NCBI GenBank assembly: GCA_914767885.1
Contig: CAJZBQ010000010.1
Location: 248,001-312,000 of the forward strand
Length of the DNA: 64,000 nt
Direction of reading: 5' to 3'
Source: Blepharisma stoltei
Taxonomy: Eukaryota > Ciliophora > Heterotrichea > Heterotrichida > Blepharismidae
Made by a program: the position numbers and the translations under genes. The notes under the pieces are model-generated. The model worked only from the letters and a program-made list of their open reading frames with translations, made no database searches and was not told the DNA's origin. The stretch's first letter is position 1. Each line of letters opens with the position of its first letter. Shown one piece after another: positions 31,984 through 44,107 of this stretch.

Positions 31984-34900
31984 ATGATTAAATTTTTGGC
32001 ATTGACTTTATTGCTACAGTATGTGGCTCAAGGTAAAACTTATTTAGGTGGACTTATAGCTACTTCATCTCCTATTTCTTTTTCTCCAACTCAAATCAGA
32101 TCCGCTGCAAGCTATAATTTAAAGTTTTCACTTTTTTCATTTACTCCTATTGATGCTATAATTACTGTAATTTTCCCGGATAATTCTGTTTTATTCAGCA
32201 GTTCATCAAATTACTTATGTTCTCTTTCTAGATCAGATAACTCGATACCTCCAAACGCTTATTGCATATCAGATTTCAGCACTCGTTCAATATCAATATA
32301 TAATTTTTTTTTGTCTGGAGTAGTTATAGCTGGATCAAATGCTGTATTTTCAATTGATTTTCTTCAGATCAATAATCCTAAAACAACAGAAATAACATCA
32401 GCTGTCATAATAAAAACACTAACAAGCAGCTCAAGCCTGATTGATCAATCTGATTCTCAAGATTTTAATTTAACAATCCAGGCTACGACAGCTTCTATGA
32501 CATCAGCTTCAATTATAGCTGAGTCGAACATTATTGGTGACATTACAACTTGGACTTTCTCTTATCAGCCTCTTTATGAATCTATCGCTTTATCAACAAT
32601 TTATATTGAGTTTCCTTCATGAAATGGCTATATTGGCGCTAGTGGATCCGATATTCAAGAAATCATAACAACTACTAATCCTTCATGCATTGGAGTTACT
32701 AATATTGATTCTGCAATTACCTGCAGCTGGAATAGCCAAAATCGAACATTAATCGTTACAAATGGATTTCCATCTTTCTCAATACAAGGAATTGTAATTT
32801 TTAATGTTACATCATGCAATAACCCTCCAAGAAGCGCTGCACTTACTGGTTTTCGTTTTTATTTAAAATCATCCAACTCTTGGATTTATGAATCTAGCAC
32901 AAAGTCTGTTTCTGTATCAGTTTCAAAGCCAAATATTATTAAAATTGATAATTCAGCTGTGAGCTTATCTAACTCTCAAACTCAGGTTCGGACATATCTT
33001 TCTATCAAATTTAGCCCAAATGTTCCTTTTTTAAAGGATGATATAATCGAATATTCTGTTCCTTCCGAAACCTCTTTCTATTACAGTGCGTATATCAACA
33101 ATTATAATGGATTTTCTGCAAGGCCAGACTTAATTAGAGTTAGCTCGAATGTAGTAAGAGCTATAAAAGGTTTTCCTTATTATTCTAGCCCTTCATTAGT
33201 CAATATTGAAATTATTTATATGTTAACTCCTAATTCAACAAAGCCTACAGGAACATTTACTATAAGGCATTTGTCATCAAATTTAGACGTTATTGCAGAA
33301 GGAAGTGGTGGGGCCATCAAAGTCAACCCTTCAAGTCTCAGCATGAAGAATTTTAATCCATACCTTATTTCAACAAACTATACAATCAAAGCAACTGCAA
33401 CTTATTATTTCCAATTTTTAATCAATAAAGTTCCAGCTGGCTGCTCAATAGTGGTATATTTTCCTCTCCAAATCAAAGCTGCATCAAGAGCCAGTGCAGT
33501 TTGCCAGTATATTTTATTTGGACTTGATGGTAATGCAAAATGTCTTGTGCAGAATAATATTCTTTACATTTTTGATGGGTTTCAGAGGGAATATAATGGA
33601 GAGATATGGTTTGGGATCGATCAAATTACAAATCCTGATACAAATGCCGCAACTAAATCATTCAACATAACAACATACACTGATAATACACTAACTTATA
33701 TGATTGATTCTACTGCTTCTAATATAGTTTTTACTGCTACTTACAATTCTAATTTTTTACAGGTAGTTCCTTGATCGTTTACAACTGGAGATAACACTAC
33801 TTATCTTTTTATTGTTTCCACATCCTATACGATTCCTGCAGGGAGTCAGATTTCAATATCATTTCCTGCTAATATAACAGTTTCTAGTAGCATTAATACT
33901 TGCTATGAAATTATTGGGGTCAATACTAATAGCTATACATGCAATTACGTAAATAATCAACTCTTGATCACAAATTGATTTAACTCAATAAAAGATCCTG
34001 GCACCTTGTCATTCTACATTAATGGTGTAATCAACCCTTTCTCGACCAAAACATCAGACCCTTTTAAGGCAACAATTTATGATTCATATGGGAATATTGT
34101 TGATTTTATATCAACCGGATTAAATACTGTACGAATGTCAAGCATCCACTGATTAAGCCCTTTTTTAATAAGTATGAGCGATAACACTAATGGAGCTACA
34201 TCAAATTATACTGTATCAATAACTACTTTTAACCCAATACCAGCAGTACTTAGGATTGAGCTTTGATCATTATTAGGTTTATGATCATCCATGCTATCCC
34301 AGCCAATATGTGAGGCTAAATCTAGTAGTATTATTTCTATTTCTTGCGCGCGTTCAAGCTCTACCCTTATAGCTTCACTAGTACTATCAAATGATTTGCC
34401 CAGCAAAACTGTTCTTTCATACTCAATTTGAAATGTGAAAAATCCAATTACAACCAAGAGTAGCTACATTGCTGCTACTACGATAGATTCAGGTGGCTAT
34501 GCAATGGAATATTCAAGTACTTATCTTGTAACAATACCCGCAAATATTACAGATATTAATATAACCGCTGCTAATAATGAGATAGGGATGAAGACTAATT
34601 ATACCATTTCTTATTTTCCGGTAAATCTGCATCCTTCTGGATCATCTCTTACAATAAATATTCCTCCTGAATTTTCTCTTGGAAATGTTGGATGCATTCC
34701 TATCACCTTAGGATATAAATTCAACTGCAGTATTTCCTTATTTAGCATTACAACGATCAATGGATTTGATTCTAGCTACAACTCTTCAGCAAAAATTTCA
34801 TTTGCTATTACAAATATTGTAAACCCACCGAGAAAAATAGTTACTTCTCCATGAATTTTGAAATCATGAGCAGGAACCTATCAGATTGATCAATCTACAG

Positions 34901-37900
34901 CTATAATTTCATCGTTCAATTGCTCATCTAGCTGCTCAGAATGTAAATATGCATCAACAAATTGCACATCATGCTATGAAGATTATTATTTACTAAATTC
35001 TTCATGCGTAGCTTCATGCCCACCAAATCATATTTCAAACTCTACTGCAAGAGTATGTATGCTATGTCCAAGTCTTTACCCCATTGCGTATAATAATACC
35101 TGTAGTCAAAAATGTTTAGATCACCAATGGAAAGATAACGGAATATGCTATGATTGCATTAGTCCATGCTTAACCTGTAAAAGCAGTAGCTTTTGCACAT
35201 CATGTGCACAAGCTGCAGCACATCCTAATCTTGTAGCCCAAGTATATTTATATCCTGATGATGGCACCTGCCTAATAGAATGTCCTTTAGGCACTTTACC
35301 AAATTCCACTACTTTCACGTGTGATCCTTGCTTTAATTGCATCCCTTGCCCAGATGGCTTTTATTCAACATTAGGAACGAATGACTGTGCTAATCTTTGT
35401 GATGAATCATGCAAGACCTGCACCTCTAAATTTCGTTGCTTAGAATGCTTGGACTATAAAAAATATTTCGACGGCGATACATGCAAGTATTGCGACAGGA
35501 ATTTTTATTCTAATCTAGATGGGAAAACTTGCTCGCATTGCTTAGTGAACCAGTACTCGGATCCAGGTGAAAATATTTGCAGAAGCACTTGCTCTGGGCC
35601 AAGCTGTGAATTTTGTATAAAATGTGATAAAGAATGTAGAAAATGCTGAAATTATGATGATTTTATTCCGATGAGTCAAGCTTATATCATAATATGTTTG
35701 GAATTGGAAATTCCAGACGAGGAATTTATTGTAGGACAGATCTCGGATGAATTTATAGTAAATATGAACCATTCATGCCCTAATTTATTATTAAAATCAA
35801 TGAATGATGAGATTAGGTTTATTACAACAGAATATTCCAATTTTAAAATTATCATCAATCCAGAATATGATATAATAAATAATCCCCCTTATTTCTCTAT
35901 TGAAATTGGAAAAATACCGTTAAATGTCTCTATAAATCCAAAATATGATGATTTTTCATTGTTTATTATGAATAATGAAAATTTCATACAGCAATCCTAT
36001 GAACAGTTTGGCAGAGTCTTTATAAAGCTCCAAGGAGGGATTATCTTTAATGCAAATCTATATTATAACAATACTTATTCTTGCTACTCAATGCTTTCAG
36101 ATACTACCATCTCAGAAATGGGTGGAAAATCTATTCAATGCTATATACAAAATGAATCAAACTTAATCATAATTATGGATCAGTGGACGGCAGCTACAAA
36201 TTTCCTAGTATTTAAGAATAATGTATTTTCGAAAAAAAATCAGCCAAATATAACAAACTTAAAATTTATCAATTTAGAGATTAAAAATTTTAATCCCTCC
36301 CACCCTGTTCCTATCATAAATTCTGTATCAAGAATTTGTTGTGGCTGCAATTTTACCCTTGATGCATCACTGTCATCTGGATTAGGAGTTCTAAACTACA
36401 AATGATATATTAATAATGTATTTTTTTCCAAAGAGCCTGTTACATACACTTTAGCCCGAGATTGTGGAGTTAAAAGTGATATAGAAGTTAAATTGGAAAT
36501 CAATGATTTATGGCATACTGAAATAGTACAAAAGAATATAAAGCTTGAGCAGGTTCCTTCAATTTTGGTAATAAATCGTGATGATGCAATAACCACACAT
36601 AAATATGCAACATTTTCTGCCGATGTTTATTGAAATTCAACAACACAAAGTAGCTCTATATTTGATATTGAGTGGAGTTATTGGCCAGGAAATAGCAAAA
36701 CACAGGCTATTACAATAAAAGGACAAAAGGAATTTTCAACCGTTTTTTATGATGAAGTAAATTACACAATTTCTGCTACCGCTATTCCAAGAAATGCAGA
36801 TTTTGCCTCAGATAATGAAACTATTTATATAGTTCCAGCTCCAGATATTCCTATGCTATTAATAATAGGAGTAAATTCGTCTATTTATTGGGCTGCTCAA
36901 ATCTCATTTTACGTCGATCTGGTTTATAGTGATGGGTATAAAGATAGGAAATATCCTATTGTTTTGTCAGAAATCAACTGCCCATATGGTAATTTAACTG
37001 GCAGTAGAAATGGAGATTTTTCGTTTCTTGGAAGAGAAAATGAAAACTATTGATGTGGTTTCACTGTGAATGTCACTTTTTCATCAAAAATCTTTAAAAG
37101 TATTCCATGCTATTTTAATGTATCAAGAAGTAAAGTTCCTGAAGTATATGTTCCTTATTACTGAGATTATTTTGATTACTCAGCACCTACAAGATTTATG
37201 GCAAACATCCCTGACCAAACAGACTTAATAATAAAATGAGTCAAAACTGACAGCAATCCTGAGATAATTAAAATATGGCGTCTTCGTCTGGGCATGGCCT
37301 CCCGGCCATGCAGCCTCGACTCATATTTTAATTATATCCGGCAAGGTTTTGCATTTCAGAAAGGGACAGCAATGCTAGGTAAGCAATTCTGATGGAGCTC
37401 AGAGCCTAGCCCAAGTCTATTTTCAGGGATGTTTTTTCCTCATGGGGAAGGAGGCACGACAGTTGGAAAGGGGAAGCTCAGCAGAGTCCGTTAGGACCAT
37501 TCGGGCAACTCCCTAGCGTGAAACTGGGCGTTACGTCCCAGGCTCCGTGTTTACCCTTTTTGCCGAAAGCCTACCAGAAAATCCATTTTTTATGGATTTT
37601 CGGAATGGCAACCCATGTCCTCAAGCGAAGTAGCTCAGTCATGAGCCGTCGAAGTCGGCAACACCTGCGACTAGGTGCACTGGTGTACAAGGCTGGTCGA
37701 CCCAGAGGCAATTGCTGGCCCTTTGCGCCATAGGCGGGCGGAAGCTCTGGGATGGGCAACCCCGTAAGGGACGTTAAGCGTATAAATCTAATAGAATAGA
37801 CAGCAATCCTGAGATTGACATATCAACTCCCAAAAACCAATCTTCATATACAATAGATGCCTTCACTTTAATTCCTGGGCTTACTTATGAATTCAAAATA

Positions 37901-40900
37901 ATAGCAAGGAATAATATTACAAATGCAACTACAGAGGTGGTCACAAGAAGACCTGTAAACAGCCCCCCTCAAGGGGGATCATTTTCTATCACTCCAACAT
38001 CTGGCTATTCCTTGGATACAAAATTTTTAGCTATATTTTCTGGATGAGCTGACCCTGAGCAAAATAAACCACTCTCTTATCAAGTTTTCCAACAAAATGA
38101 TAAAGAAGCCATTGCAATTACTCCTAAAACGTCTAGCAGTGTTTTTACCCTCTCTATAGGGAGTGTTGGGAATATATCATTAATTGGAAGAATTTATGAT
38201 GGCTTAGGCACATTTACGAATAAAACTTTTCTAATAGAAGTAAAACCAGTTAATAAAGATTCAAAAAGTGAAGCAGATCAACTTAAGACAGCGGGATTAA
38301 ATATGGATCAAACGATGTATATTTCAAAAATTGTAGCGATTTCTAAGCATACATTTGAAAATTATATGGACGGTAACTATACTCAAAGTGTCATCAATAT
38401 TTTAGTCGATGCTTTAAATTTATGGACATTCAGCAAGAGTATAAGTTTAAGCGATGTCAGTGCTTCAGTTGACATTGTCAGCGTATTCTTAAATCAGTCG
38501 AAAATCTATGATAAAAACTTAATATCAAATATCAGCTGAACTCTAGAAAATGTGCTTAATCAAACACCAAAACTTGATTTTGGGACTTATTCAGTGTTTC
38601 TGAAAGAAATTGATTTACTTTCATCACGAATTTATGAACTAAATAGCCTGCAAAATAATATTATGTATTGCAATAATTTCTTATCATGCATATGCATGTC
38701 AATTTGAATTTGGTATGTGAAAACCAAATATGCGTTTCAAAACGCAGATTTTAGTGCGGCAAATTCATAATTTGAAATTTCAAATGAAAATGGCGCGTAT
38801 AACGTCCATAAGAAATTTATGCAACGCATAATAGCACAAATCAGCTTTCCTTTTTTGAAAATTTTGATAAGTCATTTCAAGAAGCATCTACTAAGTATCA
38901 GATCACAACAAATCCCAACGAAAATTCCATCAAGTACAATGGGGAATTTTATAATTCAACAATTGTTTCTAAGGATAAGAACACATTAAATACACCTATA
39001 AGTCTCGATAAAGTCGGACTTATAGCAAATTTTTATGTTGACACTTCTCAAGATAATGACAACACAATCTATCATCAGTCGTTAATTTCATTTAACTCGA
39101 TAGGGAATATCACAAGCAGCTTAATTTTAAACTCCTCAGCTTATAGTGCTACGATTGGCTCTTGCTCTTTTCATAAGGATAATTGACAATTAGAGTCCTC
39201 AGATTTTAAAATAAATCAAGAGTTTAAATATCCATCCAGCATTAGTTCTCCCTTTATAAAGCCAAACATCACAAAAACAACTAGTGATCTTTATAGTCGA
39301 AATTACGAGCAAGTAAATGCATCCAATGTCGTTCTCGCTATTTCACCTTCACTTCTTAGCTCAGAAGGAGATTACTCGTGCCAAATATTAGACCAAAGCT
39401 CGAATATCTTTAGTGCATCCCAATGCAAAACAAAGCTGAATTCGGACCATTCATATACATGTGAGTGCGAATTTTTAAATCTTATTTCATTGATTCCTTC
39501 TCCCGATGTTTACCCAGTAATTAAAAACATTTTGGGAAAAATCGAGCTAGAAGTGTATGAAGGATTTTCATGGATCACTTTTGCCATCTTTTCCTTGTTG
39601 ACGATAATTTATTTGGTATTGCTGAGAGATTTAATCAGAATTGATAAATTTACCCACAAGCTTTTAAAAAGAAAAGTAAAATCAATTATAGCCAAAATCA
39701 AAGATTCAATAAAAGATCAATTAAATTTACTCCAATCTAGGGAAAATATAGATAATTGCTTCGAAAATGCTAAATTGTTGATTTACAAAGATGTAATCAA
39801 TCATCTGTCTGATCCAAAAGAAAAAATGTTTTTGCCTAATTTGTTGACGAAAAAAAGGATAATGAAGCAGGCTAATGATAGTTTTATTGAAAGGGATTTG
39901 GCAAAGCTTATTTCTCGCATTAATGAGATGGACTTGGATGAAGATTTTCAAAGAATAAAAAATAGGCTTATTACTAAAAAAGGATATATGAGGAAAATTT
40001 ACTATTATATAATGAAAATATTCAAAATAAAAGATCAAGATAAAATATTTTTTAGCGAAATTATTGAAAATGAAGCAAGAAAACTTGGCATTGAAATTGA
40101 TTTTACTGAAGAACTAATTGAAAAGTTGTTGGAGTATTTGAAAAAGCCGAATATCATTATGTACCAGCCAGAAGAACTTGAAAAGAAAGAAGATAAAAAA
40201 AATATAGCAGGCCTAATTTATTTAGAATTTAAAGGTCTACAAAATGTATTGGAAAATCGACGCGAAGATAAAACCCTGTATAATGAAAGCCGAATTGAAA
40301 ATCTTATACCATACGATATTGAATTGAACTCTCAGTATAAATCAAACTGATATTTTATATTCGTTTCTTATCTTCAGCGTAATATCCACAGTAATTTTGA
40401 GCCAGAGCATTCTTTTACTTATTATTTCCTCAAGGATAACTTAGTTTTAGGCTTAATTGGGTTCACAAACTTAAACTTCTCTCGAAAAGGAAGGCTTACC
40501 CTATTAATGGTCAGTCTTTTTATAAATACTTGGCTGACAATATTGCTTTTTGGCTCTGGTTATCATTTCGATAATCAAGAGCTGTATTATGGAATATCTA
40601 AATTACATGTTATCCTTTATGCTTTGTCCTTTGCAATTGGCTTAATTGTTACTATTATAGCGATCTTTTTGCCAAGCAACTATTTAAAGGAAGAATTTTT
40701 AGCAAAAAAAGTATTCAAAAGCGTAACTTCAAGGATCTTCTATGGAGTAAGTTGGATCGTAATGATAATGCTTTTCATTACTGGCTGCATGGGAGCTAGT
40801 AAGCTGGATTTATATGACCAAGTAACTCTGACAAAAGAAATTTTTATGAACTTGTTTTTTGCTATTTTGTCAGAGGCTTTTGTTAAACCATTATGCTGGT

Positions 40901-41034
40901 GGTGCTATAAATGGTTCAAATATAATGAGCTAAGCCCAATTGTGGGAGTTTTAATAAAGAGATTAAATTGTTGTAAGAAGCCAAGCAAAGGAATCCATGA
41001 AAAAAAGATTTTACCTGAAGCAGGAAAAATTTAG
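31984..41034 (+). CDS. Giant polycystin-1-like surface protein
   Basis: ATG 31984 with signal peptide MIKFLALTLLLQYVAQG. Losing S-alpha (37266-37815) and IES F (38659-38833) leaves exactly 2776 codons, UAG at 41032-41034. Order: about 950 residues of repeated beta-rich modules (recurrent NPP, FPP and PAGS turns); Cys-rich growth-factor-receptor-like stretch (35060-35645, many CxxC); PKD/REJ-type domains (CCGCNFTLDASLSSGLGVLN); stalk homologous to the 21986 gene (GLNMDQTMYISKIVAIS); Cys pair CECEFLN at a GPS-like site; membrane segment (WITFAIFSLLTIIYLVLL); cytoplasmic helices; several more membrane segments. Inferred cell-surface sensor or adhesion protein. Dozens of UGA are Trp. Confidence 0.85.
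37266..37815 (+). mobile_element. SINE-like S-alpha in exon, 17-bp TSD
   Basis: Direct repeats GACAGCAATCCTGAGAT at 37249-37265 and 37799-37815 flank a GC-rich body. It begins TAATTAAAATATGGCG with a 5' hairpin (GGCATGGCCTCCCGGCCATG) and ends in an AT-rich tail. Losing the element and one repeat restores DSNPEIDIST. TA-to-TA removal (37267-37798) would also be in frame but would leave six extra codons. Confidence 0.88.
38659..38833. mobile_element. IES F, TA-bounded
   Basis: Inverted ends TATTATGTATTGCAATAATT and TATTATGCGTTGCATAAATT (about 26 bp). Removing 173 bp joins YELNSLQNN to STNQLSFFENFD. Confidence 0.9.
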
Positions 41035-41187
41035 CAAGCCATATTTAAACTGCTTCCAGGTGATAATAATGGATAAATATACATTTAAAAATGATATAAT
41101 GGCGAAATAATTTGATAAGACTAGTGGCAAATTAATTTTTTATTAATCAGGAGATCTTTGCTAAAATAATTATTTTAGATTATACAG

Positions 41188-42111
41188 CTAGGGGAGATCA
41201 TATTCGATATCTTCAATGTCTCTATCTACCCCTTCAACAATCCATCCTCCACAATCATCGTCATATTCATCCTCCCAATCGCAATCCCAATCACATACTC
41301 TTGGTCTTCTATGGTGATGACATTTTGATTTATTTCCACATGTTGTGTTTGTGGTATTAGTTTGATTTGGACGTGGCGGAGGCTGTGTAGTAGTATTTGT
41401 TACATTAGATCCGTTCCCTGTCCCATTCGATCCGGTCCCATTAGATCCAGTTCCGTTTGAGCCAGTTCCATTAGATCCAGTTCCGTTTGAGCCAGTTCCA
41501 TTAGAACCTGTTCCATTAGATCCAGTTCCATTTGAGCCCGTTCCATTAGATCCAGTTCCGTTTGAGCCAGTTCCATTAGATCCTGTTCCATTTGAGCCAG
41601 TTCCATTTGAGCCAGTTCCATTAGACCCAGTTCCGTTTGAGCCAGTTCCATTAGATCCAGTTCCATTTGAGCCAGTTCCATTAGACCCTGTTCCATTAGA
41701 TCCAGTTCCATTTGACCCGGTGCCATTTGAGCCAGTTCCATTTGAGCCAGTGCCATTTGAGCCAGTTCCATTTGAGCCAGTTCCATTAGTTCCATTAGGA
41801 GGAGTAACTACGCCAGTGGAATTAACACAGAGACAGTCACAGCGACACGAAAAGCACTCGCAAGAACAAGAGCAGGAACAATTTCCAGGCCCTGATACAT
41901 TTAAAGATGTTCGATTTACAGTGGGTACATATGTAGAATTTACAACACAGCACGAGTCTACAGGAGGGGCTTCATCTTCTTCATCACATTCTACTTCCCA
42001 AAAGTCTCCATAGAAATGCCGGCACTTCACATGTGAACACTCATCAGATTTGCTACATTCTTGAGATGCCAAAGCACCTATCAATACTATGAGGAGGATT
42101 ATTAATTTCAT
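41188..42111 (-). CDS. Secreted Cys-rich protein with NGT-sequon repeat
   Basis: ATG 42109-42111, signal peptide MKLIILLIVLIGALASQ, UAG at 41188-41190, 307 residues. Cys-rich N-terminal domain (HVKCRHFYGDFWEVECDEED, CCVVNSTY, then CSCSCSCECFSCRCDCLC), then about 25 copies of the pentapeptide GTGSN, each creating an N-G-T glycosylation sequon, then a Pro/Thr/His-rich and acidic Cys-containing tail. No known family. It is probably exported and heavily N-glycosylated, for example a surface-coat or extrusome matrix protein (inference). Its neighbour at 42500 is a short paralog without the repeat. Confidence 0.8.
   Translation of the reverse strand: MKLIILLIVLIGALASQECSKSDECSHVKCRHFYGDFWEVECDEEDEAPPVDSCCVVNSTYVPTVNRTSLNVSGPGNCSCSCSCECFSCRCDCLCVNSTGVVTPPNGTNGTGSNGTGSNGTGSNGTGSNGTGSNGTGSNGTGSNGTGSNGTGSNGTGSNGTGSNGTGSNGTGSNGTGSNGTGSNGTGSNGTGSNGTGSNGTGSNGTGSNGTGSNGTGSNGTGSNGTGSNGTGNGSNVTNTTTQPPPRPNQTNTTNTTCGNKSKCHHHRRPRVCDWDCDWEDEYDDDCGGWIVEGVDRDIEDIEYDLP
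41405..41795 (-). repeat. 15-bp coding minisatellite, about 25 copies
   Basis: Each unit on the minus strand reads GGA-ACT-GGC-TCA-AAT with third-base variants, encoding GTGSN. Unit variants are interspersed, so it has grown by block duplication. Confidence 0.95.
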
Positions 42112-42499
42112 CAGGTTGTTAATTATTAATGAAATTTTCAGACCATCAAAAAATCTTATGAGAAAATGGCGTTCTGATACTGACCCGTACCAATGGTGTT
42201 AGAGGTTCATCTTTAATGCATTTATATATTTTTAGGACTCTTGTAGAAGAGTGTGGTTAATATTTAGCTTCTTAAATTTAAAATCTGTTAAAGAGCTAGA
42301 ATTAATATGTTTTGGTGTAAAAGATATAATTAGAAATATTATTTCTCAAATTGATAGAATCTTTAAAGAAAATCAGAATTTGCTATTTATTTGGTTTATT
42401 AGGAATGTAATGCTGAAATATTGGAAAATTAAAATTAATTTAATCGTTAGCAAATAATTGCTAATCATGATTTTTATATATATTTTATCTCTTTAAGAT
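42112..42499. other. Intergenic; doubtful plus-strand ORF
   Basis: A plus-strand open stretch at 42251-42457 (KELELICFGVKDIIRNII) has protein-like composition but no ATG and no partner exon that I can connect. It is left unannotated. Confidence 0.35.
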
Positions 42500-42805
42500 T
42501 TAAGAAGTGCAATTACAAGAACATTGGCACAAAAAACATTCACAAGAGCAGCCACACTTACAATTCGCCCCAGCTGATGTCTGTAAGGCAAAATTATTTA
42601 TTGAAGGCTTATAAGAAGTACTTTTGGCACAGCATCCATTATCTATAGGCAAATATTCATCTTCATCAAATTCCACTTCATATAAATCCATAGTATAATG
42701 ATGGCATTTTATACGTCTAAGGTTTTTTTCATCCACTTCATAATTTTGATCTCCAAATGAAATAAAGGTACCAAATAAAATAAGCAACAGTGCAAATTTC
42801 ATCAA
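42500..42805 (-). CDS. Secreted Cys-rich protein, short paralog
   Basis: ATG 42803-42805 (MMKFALLLILFGTFISFG signal peptide) to UAA, 101 residues. It aligns with the N-terminal domain of the 41188-42111 product: KCHHYTMDLYEVEFDEDEYL, CCAKSTSYKPSINN and the final CKCGCSCECFLCQCSCNC match. It ends where the pentapeptide array would begin. The Cys-x-Cys pattern suggests disulfide cross-linking or metal binding outside the cell (inference). The tandem same-strand arrangement implies local duplication. Confidence 0.8.
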   Translation of the reverse strand: MMKFALLLILFGTFISFGDQNYEVDEKNLRRIKCHHYTMDLYEVEFDEDEYLPIDNGCCAKSTSYKPSINNFALQTSAGANCKCGCSCECFLCQCSCNCTS

Positions 42806-43407
42806 GTTTTAATTATTATTGATATTAACCAAAAAATTTTGATAAATGGCATTCTGATTAGCAATATTAATCTAAAACCAATATGGCGCAGCAGGATGTT
42901 TTCATAAACCCACAAAAAGAGAAGTGTAGATTGCCGCAAGCTGGTTACGATTGTCCTTGAAGATAATGGACAGACGAAGGACTTGCGATCGCACACCACC
43001 AGAGCTGAGATTGAATGTGGCTTTAGGTAGAAGCGATTAGAGCGGAAATAAAGGTTGTAAAGGAGAAAGCTGAAACAAATCACAAAATTACTCGCTCTTC
43101 GGGTATGGACTGTATACTTGTCGCTTGAAACAATAGAAGAGAAGGAAGCCAGAGCCTTGAAAATGGGAAACTTATCATATGTCCCCCGACTACTTAAGCC
43201 ATACTGTTTAATAAATTAAACATTTAATGGTATTAGGGTCAATAAAAATTATTTGAATTACTTAGACTATTGAAATGCAAGAATAAGGCCATATATCAAT
43301 TATTTGAATAATTTATTAAATTTGATAAGTAGAATTGATTATTTTATTTGGTTTACTTTATAGTTATGAAATAAGAAAATATAATAATAAAATAAGTAGA
43401 TTTCAAA
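42806..43407. other. Intergenic with a candidate SINE-like insert 42883-43190
   Basis: From AATATGGCGCAGCAGGATG (42880) to about 43190 the base composition rises and resembles the other GC-rich inserts (5' ATGGCG, no coding capacity). I see no convincing target duplication. The rest is AT-rich. Confidence 0.4.
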
Positions 43408-44019
43408 ATGCCTGTATTAAAAATTAGAAACACTGATCAGGTAAAAAAAGTTCGACTTAAATCATTAGACTGAGATTCGTTTACACAAATAATTAAGGAT
43501 TCTTGCAATGTAGGAGATCTAGCAAGCTATAAAATCGTATGCAAAAGACCTATTCCGGGGAAAATTTTTGCTAATCAAGCAGATTTAGATGAAATTCGTG
43601 ATGAAAGCATGATCGATATAGAGCTCACATATCAAGATGAGTCTTTTATTTGTCAAGTATTCAAAGAAGTCTTATTACAGAAAGAGTCTCGGAATCACGT
43701 TTTAAATAGATTTATTGAAATTATTCGTCAGTTCCCATCAACAACTTTAGATGCTCTCGTGCCTCCCAGTATTGAGCGTTCCTTGCGAGATAAACTCGAG
43801 GAAATCTACCAAGAGGCCAGCACAAGAGCAAACCAACCGAAATTCGGCTTTAAATTGATGTACGTTATGGAAGGAGGAAAGCAGTCATTGCGTGCTGTTC
43901 CTAATCAAGAGTGGATAAATTATTCTACAATGGATATTGATGTGCTCAGCAGGTCTCTCCCTCCAAATGTAATACAACGATTAAGCAACTCAAAGAAAGA
44001 AATTAAGACAAAAGATTAA
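43408..44019 (+). CDS. Small protein with PB1-like N-terminus
   Basis: ATG 43408, UAA 44017-44019, 203 residues, one UGA Trp (KSLDWDSFT). The first 75 residues (MPVLKIRNTDQVKKVRLKSL through DESMIDIELTYQD) have the beta-grasp pattern of PB1/ubiquitin-like domains, though the diagnostic acidic loop is weak. The rest is helical and charged without a known motif. It may be a protein-interaction adaptor. PB1 is my best guess, not a firm call. Confidence 0.65.
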
Positions 44020-44107
44020 GAGTTGATATTAACTTAAGTCTAGGTTATATCAGAAACAAATAGATTTAATTTAAAATGGAATCAGGCAAATTAATCAAGA
44101 AATGATA

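Noticed and set aside
41400-42013. Long plus-strand and alternate-frame ORFs over the minisatellite
   Set aside because: A 15-bp repeat with no stops gives open frames in several registers. Only the minus-strand frame has a signal peptide and a conserved paralog.
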